Positions 4,887-9,399 of a stretch of DNA of 9,399 nt are shown piece after piece. The DNA lies in contig JABUTE010000227.1 of the NCBI GenBank assembly GCA_021443825.1, positions 1-9,399 of the forward strand. The letters are read 5' to 3'. Every line of letters starts with the position of its first letter. Within the stretch, counting starts at the first letter, position 1. The notes under the pieces are model-generated. The model worked only from the letters and a program-made list of their open reading frames with translations. It searched no databases and was not told where the DNA came from. This DNA comes from Bacillota bacterium. GTDB lineage: Bacteria; Bacillota; Clostridia; Peptostreptococcales; Anaerovoracaceae. Made by a program: the position numbers and the translations under genes.

Positions 4887-6869
4887 ATGAATAAGATCCT
4901 GATTGAAGACATTACCAAGATCAAATGTGCCGGCGGCGTAGTGATCTCGCCCGACGGAAAGCATGCCGTGTTTACCGTCAATGAGCCGGATGTAAAAAAG
5001 AACAGCTACAAGTACAACCTGTGGCTGATGGATGTAAAGAAGGGCAAGGCATCCCAGTTCACCTTCCAGGGCAAAGACCGCAGCGCCATCTGGGACGACA
5101 GCGAGACCCTGCTGATCCCCACCGTGCGCAGCGAGGCAGACACTCCCGACAAGATCCACAAAAAAAGCTGCTTCTACCGCCTGAGCATCAAGGGCGGCGA
5201 AGCCTGCAAGGCCTTCGAGGTAAACGAAAACGTGATGCAGATCTTTAAGGTCTCTGACGGCCTCTATGCCATGACCATCCTGCGCGACCGTAACTGGCTG
5301 GATCCCGACCAGGTCGATAAGGAGCTGTGCGAAGAAGAGCTGGATTATCACGTGATCGACGAGCTTCCCCTCTGGGGCAACGGCAGAGGCTTCGTATCGG
5401 GCAAGCGGACCGGCCTCTTCCTGTATAACGAAACCACAGAAGAGCTGAAGCAGCTGACCGATCCGTATTTCGATGTGCGCACCGTATCCGTGCAGGACGG
5501 AAAGATCGCCTACACCGGCGCCTGCTGGCACGATATCATCACTCGCTGCGCTGAGCTGAACATCTACGATACCAAGACCGGCGAGACCGTGCAGGTGGTC
5601 GCTCCCGAGCAGATGAAGATCGGTCCCATGGCCTTTGCCGGCGATTCGGTCATCTATCTGGCCTCCGACATGAAGAAGTGGGGCTCCGGCCAGCTAAGCG
5701 ACATCTACCGATACGACCTGGCATCGGGCAAGTCCGAAATGGTATGGAAGAACGACATCGAAATGTCGCTGGGCTCCAACATCACCACCGACACAGCCAT
5801 GATCGGCGGCAAGACCTACGTGGCAAGAGACGGCATCTTCTATATCACCGGCCTTTCTCACGCAAAGGCAGAGATCTATTCCTTCGGAAAAGATGATCAG
5901 CTGAAAAAGGCGGTCAACATGCCCGGCGGAGGCATCGTATCCTTCGATGTTTACGGCGATACTGTTGTCATGACGGCCCAGCCGGAAAACGCAGCAACCG
6001 ACATCTTTACGGCGACCCTGGGCGAAAAGCCTGCCGATGAGCTGAAGCAGGTCACCCATATCAACGACGAACTGTTCAAGGATAAGTACATCGCCAAAGC
6101 GGAATATATTCCCTTCACCGATTCCGACGGGGTCCAGATCGACGGCTGGATCTTAAAGCCCTTCGGTTACGATCCCGAAAAGAAATATCCGGCAGTTCTG
6201 GAGGTGCACGGCGGTCCCCGCATGGCCTACGGCACCGGCATGATGCACGAGATGCAGGCCCTGGCAAGCGCCGGCTACTTCGTCTTTTTCTGCAACCCCA
6301 GAGGCGGCGAAAGCTACGGCGAAGCCTTTGCCGATCTGCGAGGCAAGTACGGCACCGTCGATTTTCAGGATCTGATGGAATTTACCGATCACGTGCTGAA
6401 GCTCTTCCCCCAGATCGACCCGGCAAGACTGGCCGAGACCGGCGGCAGCTACGGCGGCTTTATGAGCAACTGGATCGTCGGTCATACCGACCGGTTCGCA
6501 GCCATCGCCAGCCAGCGCAGCATCGCCAACTGGATCAACGACTGGGGCGACAGCGAGATCGGCGTCACCTTCGATGCCAACGAAACGGGGGCAGACCCCT
6601 GGACCGATATGGAGAAGATGTGGCAGCAGTCTCCCTACAAATATGCAAACAACGCCAAAACGCCCATCCTCTTCATCCACTCCCTGCAGGATTACAACTG
6701 CACCATCAACCAGGGCGTCGAGATGTTCGCCGCCATGAAGTACTTCAACGTGCCCAGCAGAATGTGCCTCTTCGAAGGCGAAAACCACAGCCTTTCCAGA
6801 TCCGGAAAGCCAAAGCACAGAGTCCGCAGACTGAAAGAGATCTTCGGCTGGTTCGAAAAATACGTATAG
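4887..6869 (+). CDS. S9 family serine peptidase (prolyl oligopeptidase/acylaminoacyl-peptidase type), second copy
   Basis: A 660-residue paralogue of the preceding gene with the same design: propeller to about residue 402, then alpha/beta hydrolase. Landmarks are HGGP (441-444), NPRGG (470-474), Ser521 in GGSYGG, Asp602 and His634. It keeps the QRSIANW segment (Arg544) lost in the first copy. Oddities: the HG pair before the catalytic Asp is HS here (IHSLQD, 598-602), and as in the first copy the Arg and Pro after the Asp are Asn604 and Thr606. The C-terminal tail (HSLSRSGKPKHRVRRL) is closer to YuxL than that of the first copy. By eye the two hydrolase domains share about three quarters of their residues, the propellers less. 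Only 32 nt separate it from the first copy and 12 nt from oppB, so it is co-transcribed with the permeases. Substrate unknown; the different substitutions suggest the copies have diverged in specificity. Confidence 0.9.
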   Translation: MNKILIEDITKIKCAGGVVISPDGKHAVFTVNEPDVKKNSYKYNLWLMDVKKGKASQFTFQGKDRSAIWDDSETLLIPTVRSEADTPDKIHKKSCFYRLSIKGGEACKAFEVNENVMQIFKVSDGLYAMTILRDRNWLDPDQVDKELCEEELDYHVIDELPLWGNGRGFVSGKRTGLFLYNETTEELKQLTDPYFDVRTVSVQDGKIAYTGACWHDIITRCAELNIYDTKTGETVQVVAPEQMKIGPMAFAGDSVIYLASDMKKWGSGQLSDIYRYDLASGKSEMVWKNDIEMSLGSNITTDTAMIGGKTYVARDGIFYITGLSHAKAEIYSFGKDDQLKKAVNMPGGGIVSFDVYGDTVVMTAQPENAATDIFTATLGEKPADELKQVTHINDELFKDKYIAKAEYIPFTDSDGVQIDGWILKPFGYDPEKKYPAVLEVHGGPRMAYGTGMMHEMQALASAGYFVFFCNPRGGESYGEAFADLRGKYGTVDFQDLMEFTDHVLKLFPQIDPARLAETGGSYGGFMSNWIVGHTDRFAAIASQRSIANWINDWGDSEIGVTFDANETGADPWTDMEKMWQQSPYKYANNAKTPILFIHSLQDYNCTINQGVEMFAAMKYFNVPSRMCLFEGENHSLSRSGKPKHRVRRLKEIFGWFEKYV

Positions 6870-6872
6870 GAG
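6868..6872 (+). promoter_or_regulatory. Shine-Dalgarno of oppB overlapping the upstream stop codon
   Basis: AGGAG shares its first two bases with the TAG stop of the second S9 gene (6867-6869). It lies nine bases before ATG 6882; the alternative ATG at 6888 would be 15 bases away. This favours 6882 and suggests coupled translation. Confidence 0.65.
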
Positions 6873-6881
6873 CCTATTCCA

Positions 6882-7808
6882 ATGCAAATGTCAAAGTATA
6901 TTCTCAAAAGATTGCTGTTCGGCGTTGTGACCCTCTTCGCTCTGGCAGCGATCACCTTCTTTCTGATGCACGCCATACCCGGTTCTCCCTTCGCAGGCGA
7001 GACCTCCCATGTACCGGCCGAGATCAGAGCAAAGCTCATTGAGCACTACGGACTGGACAAGTCTCCCACTGAGCAGTTCGTGATCTATATGAAGAACGCC
7101 CTCAACGGCGATTTCGGCACCTCTCTTAACCGAAAGGGCATGCTGGTCGCCGATATCATCGCCATGGGCCTTCCCGTCACCGCCAAGCTGGGTGCCTGCG
7201 CCTTCTGCCTGGCCATGTTTATGGGAATCCTTCTGGGCACCATCGGTGCCTTCGCAAAGCACCGCTGGGTCAAGAACGCCATCACCTTCTTCGCGACGCT
7301 GGGCGTCAGCGTGCCGGGCTTTCTGTTCGCCCTGTTTCTGATGGTGGTCTTCGGCGTGCTGCTGGACTGGTTCCCCCTGATCGGACTTTCCACCTGGAAG
7401 CATTACATCATGCCCTCTGTGGCTCTTTCCATCGGACCGATCGCCAACATCACCAGACTTACCAAGTCGAGCCTTTCAGAGCAGCTGAAGCAGGATTACA
7501 TGATCCTGGCAAGAAGCAAGGGCACCGGCCAGGTGCTGGTCATCATCAGGCATGCGCTTAAGAATGCCATGATCCCCATCATCACCAGCGCAGGTCCGCT
7601 GCTGGCGACCCTGCTCACCGGCAGCTTCGTCGTAGAAAGCCTTTTCTCCATTCCGGGAATCGGCGCAGAATTCGTTAACAGCGTATCCAACAGAGACTTT
7701 ACCCTGATCATGGCTCTCACCATCATGTACGGCGCCATGATCATCGTGGCCAATATCCTGACCGATATCATCAGCGCCATGATCGACCCGCGCATTCGTC
7801 TGAAGTAG
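6882..7808 (+). CDS. oppB: Oligopeptide ABC transporter permease OppB
   Basis: Inner-membrane subunit that forms half of the peptide channel. The 308-residue length equals that of typical OppB/DppB proteins. A first membrane segment lies at about 9-30 after the N-terminal YILKRLL. The extracytoplasmic part has the family pattern HAIPGSPF (30-37), HYGLDKSP (55-62) and FGTSLNRK (78-85). Further membrane segments are around 101-123, 133-161, 174-190, 231-257 and 274-300. The cytoplasmic EAA loop that docks on the ATPase is at about 206-233 (YMILARSKGTG onward, Gly214), followed by VESLFSIPGIG (251-261). It sits 12 nt after the S9 gene and 12 nt before oppC. It could carry dipeptides or other solutes, since Opp, Dpp and Nik permeases are hard to separate by sequence alone. 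Confidence 0.93.
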   Translation: MQMSKYILKRLLFGVVTLFALAAITFFLMHAIPGSPFAGETSHVPAEIRAKLIEHYGLDKSPTEQFVIYMKNALNGDFGTSLNRKGMLVADIIAMGLPVTAKLGACAFCLAMFMGILLGTIGAFAKHRWVKNAITFFATLGVSVPGFLFALFLMVVFGVLLDWFPLIGLSTWKHYIMPSVALSIGPIANITRLTKSSLSEQLKQDYMILARSKGTGQVLVIIRHALKNAMIPIITSAGPLLATLLTGSFVVESLFSIPGIGAEFVNSVSNRDFTLIMALTIMYGAMIIVANILTDIISAMIDPRIRLK

Positions 7809-7814
7809 GAGGAG
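7807..7814 (+). promoter_or_regulatory. Strong Shine-Dalgarno of oppC inside the oppB stop
   Basis: AGGAGGAG begins within the TAG stop of oppB (7806-7808) and lies six bases before ATG 7821. It is the best ribosome site in the window and fits translation of oppC by ribosomes finishing oppB. Confidence 0.75.
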
Positions 7815-7820
7815 CAATCA

Positions 7821-8774
7821 ATGGAAAATGAAATGAATAAAGATCTGCTTCTCGCAGAAGACGGCCTTTCGGCTGACGATTTTGAGCTTCTCGAAGAAAC
7901 CGAAAAGGACAGTGAATTTATCGCCGTCGAAGCCAAGACCTATTTTCAGGATGCCTGGAAGAACTTTAAAAAGAACAAGCTGGCGACCGCAGGCCTGATC
8001 TTTCTGGTGATCATGCTGCTGGCGGCCATCTTCACCCCCATGCTCAGCCCCTACACCTACGACCAGCAGGATCTGACCATGCGAAACGCTCTGCCCAGCG
8101 CAAAGCACCTGTTCGGAACCGATAAATTCGGAAGAGATATCTTTATCCGCGTCATGTACGGCGCCCGCATCTCTCTTTCCGTCGGCTTCGCCTCGGCCTT
8201 CATCAACCTGATCCTGGGCGTTATGTACGGCGGCTTTTGCGGCTACTTCGGCGGCAAGCTGGATATGATCCTGATGCGTCTTGTCGATATCATCTATTCG
8301 GTACCGACCCTGCTGTATGTTATTCTGGTCATGCTGATCTTCGGCAGCAACATCTTTTCCGTTTTGCTGGCCATCTGCATCAGCGGCTGGATCGGCATGG
8401 CAAGACAGGTGCGTGCCCAGGTCATGAGCTTAAAGGAGCAGGAATACGCTCTGGCGGCCAAGGTCATGGGCGCCAGCGACAGCCGCATCCTGTTTAAGCA
8501 TCTGGTCATCAACAGCATCGGACCCATCATCGTAACCACCACCCACATGGTTCCCAGTGCCATCTTCACCGAAGCCTTCCTGGCTTTTGTGGGCATCGGC
8601 ATCAGCATTCCCCAGGCCAGCTGGGGCACCATGGCCAGCGAGGCCAGAGGTCTGATCATGTCGTATCCCATCCAGATGGTATGGCCGGTACTGGCCATCT
8701 GCCTCACCATTCTGTCTCTTAACTTCATCGGCGACGGATTAAACGAAGCCTTAGACCCGAGAAAGCGTTCGTAG
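7821..8774 (+). CDS. oppC: Oligopeptide ABC transporter permease OppC
   Basis: Second channel subunit, partner of OppB. The 317-residue product has an acidic cytoplasmic N-terminal extension of about 40 residues and then the AWKNFKKNKLA pattern (45-55) that precedes the first membrane segment (about 57-76). The hallmark HLFGTDKFGRDIFIRV lies at 96-111, followed by GARISLSVG (114-122). Further membrane segments are around 123-142, 163-192, 229-259 and 286-304. The EAA loop for the ATPase is at about 208-238 (EYALAAKVMGASD), and the C-terminal pattern FVGIGISIPQASWG (256-269) is typical of OppC/DppC. It ends in LDPRKRS, the usual form. The gene lies 12 nt after oppB and 10 nt before oppD. Confidence 0.94.
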   Translation: MENEMNKDLLLAEDGLSADDFELLEETEKDSEFIAVEAKTYFQDAWKNFKKNKLATAGLIFLVIMLLAAIFTPMLSPYTYDQQDLTMRNALPSAKHLFGTDKFGRDIFIRVMYGARISLSVGFASAFINLILGVMYGGFCGYFGGKLDMILMRLVDIIYSVPTLLYVILVMLIFGSNIFSVLLAICISGWIGMARQVRAQVMSLKEQEYALAAKVMGASDSRILFKHLVINSIGPIIVTTTHMVPSAIFTEAFLAFVGIGISIPQASWGTMASEARGLIMSYPIQMVWPVLAICLTILSLNFIGDGLNEALDPRKRS

Positions 8775-8778
8775 GAGG
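8773..8778 (+). promoter_or_regulatory. Shine-Dalgarno of oppD inside the oppC stop
   Basis: AGGAGG starts in the TAG stop of oppC (8772-8774) and lies six bases before ATG 8785. This is the third junction in a row with this arrangement. Confidence 0.75.
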
Positions 8779-8784
8779 TTTTTC

Positions 8785-9399
8785 ATGGAAAACAGAGAAT
8801 TATTAAACGTAAAAAACCTCGCTGTGAATTTCGACACCGAGCAGGGCACCGTCTATGCGGTCAGAAACATCGACTTTCAGGTCAGGGAGGGCGAGATCCT
8901 GGGCATCGTCGGTGAATCGGGAAGCGGAAAATCCGTCTCCATGTATTCCGTTATGGGCCTGCTGGCAGAAAACGGTCACATCACCGCAGACGCCATCGAT
9001 TTCGACGGCAGCTCCGTGCTGGCATCGTCTTACAGCGGCAAAAAAGCCTATGAAAAGATGATGCAAAAGGTGCGGGGAAACACCATGTCCATGATCTTTC
9101 AGGACCCGATGACCTTCCTCAACCCGACCCTCACCATCGGCAGGCAGTTGATGGAGCCTCTTACCAACCACACCGATCTGAAGGGCGAGGCGCTGAAGAA
9201 GCGGGCCATCGAGCTGATGACCATGGTAGGCATTCCTTCCCCGGAGACTCGCCTGAACCAGTATCCCTTTGAATTTTCCGGCGGCATGCGCCAGCGCATC
9301 ATCATCGCTATGGCCCTGGCCAACTCTCCCAAGATGATCATCGCCGATGAGCCCACCACCGCGCTGGACGTTACCATTCAGGCCCAGGTGCTGGAGCTG
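8785..9399 (+). CDS. oppD: Oligopeptide ABC transporter ATP-binding protein OppD (3'-truncated by the window)
   Basis: Cytoplasmic ATPase that powers peptide import, normally paired with OppF. The first 205 codons are present and open to the last base. Motifs by residue: Walker A GESGSGKS (43-50), Q-loop IFQDPMT (104-110) with Gln106, ABC signature FSGGMRQR (164-171), Walker B IIADEP (185-190) with catalytic Glu189, and D-loop ALD (193-195). The switch His and the C-terminal extension that often carries a cluster of Cys lie beyond the window. FQDPMTFLNP and the MRQR form of the signature are typical of the OppD/DppD class. The start is fixed by AGGAGG six bases upstream and MENRELLNVKNL, the usual N-terminus. 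Nothing suggests damage; truncation is only the window edge. Confidence 0.94.
   Translation, partial: MENRELLNVKNLAVNFDTEQGTVYAVRNIDFQVREGEILGIVGESGSGKSVSMYSVMGLLAENGHITADAIDFDGSSVLASSYSGKKAYEKMMQKVRGNTMSMIFQDPMTFLNPTLTIGRQLMEPLTNHTDLKGEALKKRAIELMTMVGIPSPETRLNQYPFEFSGGMRQRIIIAMALANSPKMIIADEPTTALDVTIQAQVLEL

Noticed and set aside
4674..5531. Minus-strand open frame (285 codons) across the S9-S9 junction
   Set aside because: It lies opposite two well-supported genes and arises from the same codon bias; similar antisense frames occur at equivalent places in both copies.

Overview
The window looks like a chromosomal stretch from a Gram-positive anaerobe of the Bacillota (Clostridia-like or Erysipelotrichia-like). 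The grounds are strong AGGAGG-type ribosome sites, a consensus TTGACA/TATAAT promoter, a Thr-rich lipoprotein linker on the binding protein, moderately high GC with C- or G-ending codons, and S9 peptidases closest in recalled sequence to Bacillus YuxL. The genus cannot be read from the sequence.

Layout: positions 1 to about 960 hold no convincing gene. This stretch carries a cluster of five copies of a 40-bp two-box repeat (171-543, three forward then two reverse), a perfect hairpin with a C-only loop (619-643), short direct repeats, and then a promoter region with candidate operator sequences. Everything from 1082 onwards is on the plus strand and reads as one oligopeptide-transport operon. 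The order is a lipoprotein peptide-binding protein (1082-2767), a stem-loop that may act as a partial terminator (2802-2846), two tandem paralogous S9 serine peptidases (2875-4854 and 4887-6869), the two permeases OppB (6882-7808) and OppC (7821-8774), and the first 205 codons of the ATPase OppD (8785-9399, cut by the window edge). An OppF-type second ATPase is expected just beyond the window.

How it should work: the lipoprotein captures a peptide or peptide-like ligand outside the cell, OppB/OppC form the channel, and OppD (with a presumed OppF) drives import. The two S9 enzymes have no signal peptide, so they would cleave the imported ligand in the cytoplasm. The four junctions downstream of the stem-loop are tight (10 to 32 nt), and in three of them the upstream TAG stop lies inside the next Shine-Dalgarno sequence, suggesting translational coupling. 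The stem-loop after the binding protein would allow it to be made in excess over the rest.

The most unusual points are: (1) the two-box repeat array, whose copies keep an exact 20-base gap that is itself poorly conserved; (2) the binding protein appears to lack the Asp that in OppA holds the free amino end of the peptide; (3) both S9 enzymes lack the Arg and Pro usually found two and four residues after the catalytic Asp; (4) the first S9 enzyme has Cys in place of a conserved Arg, explained by one C-to-T change. Points 2 to 4 fit, but do not prove, a transporter-hydrolase module for an atypical (for example N-blocked or modified) peptide ligand.
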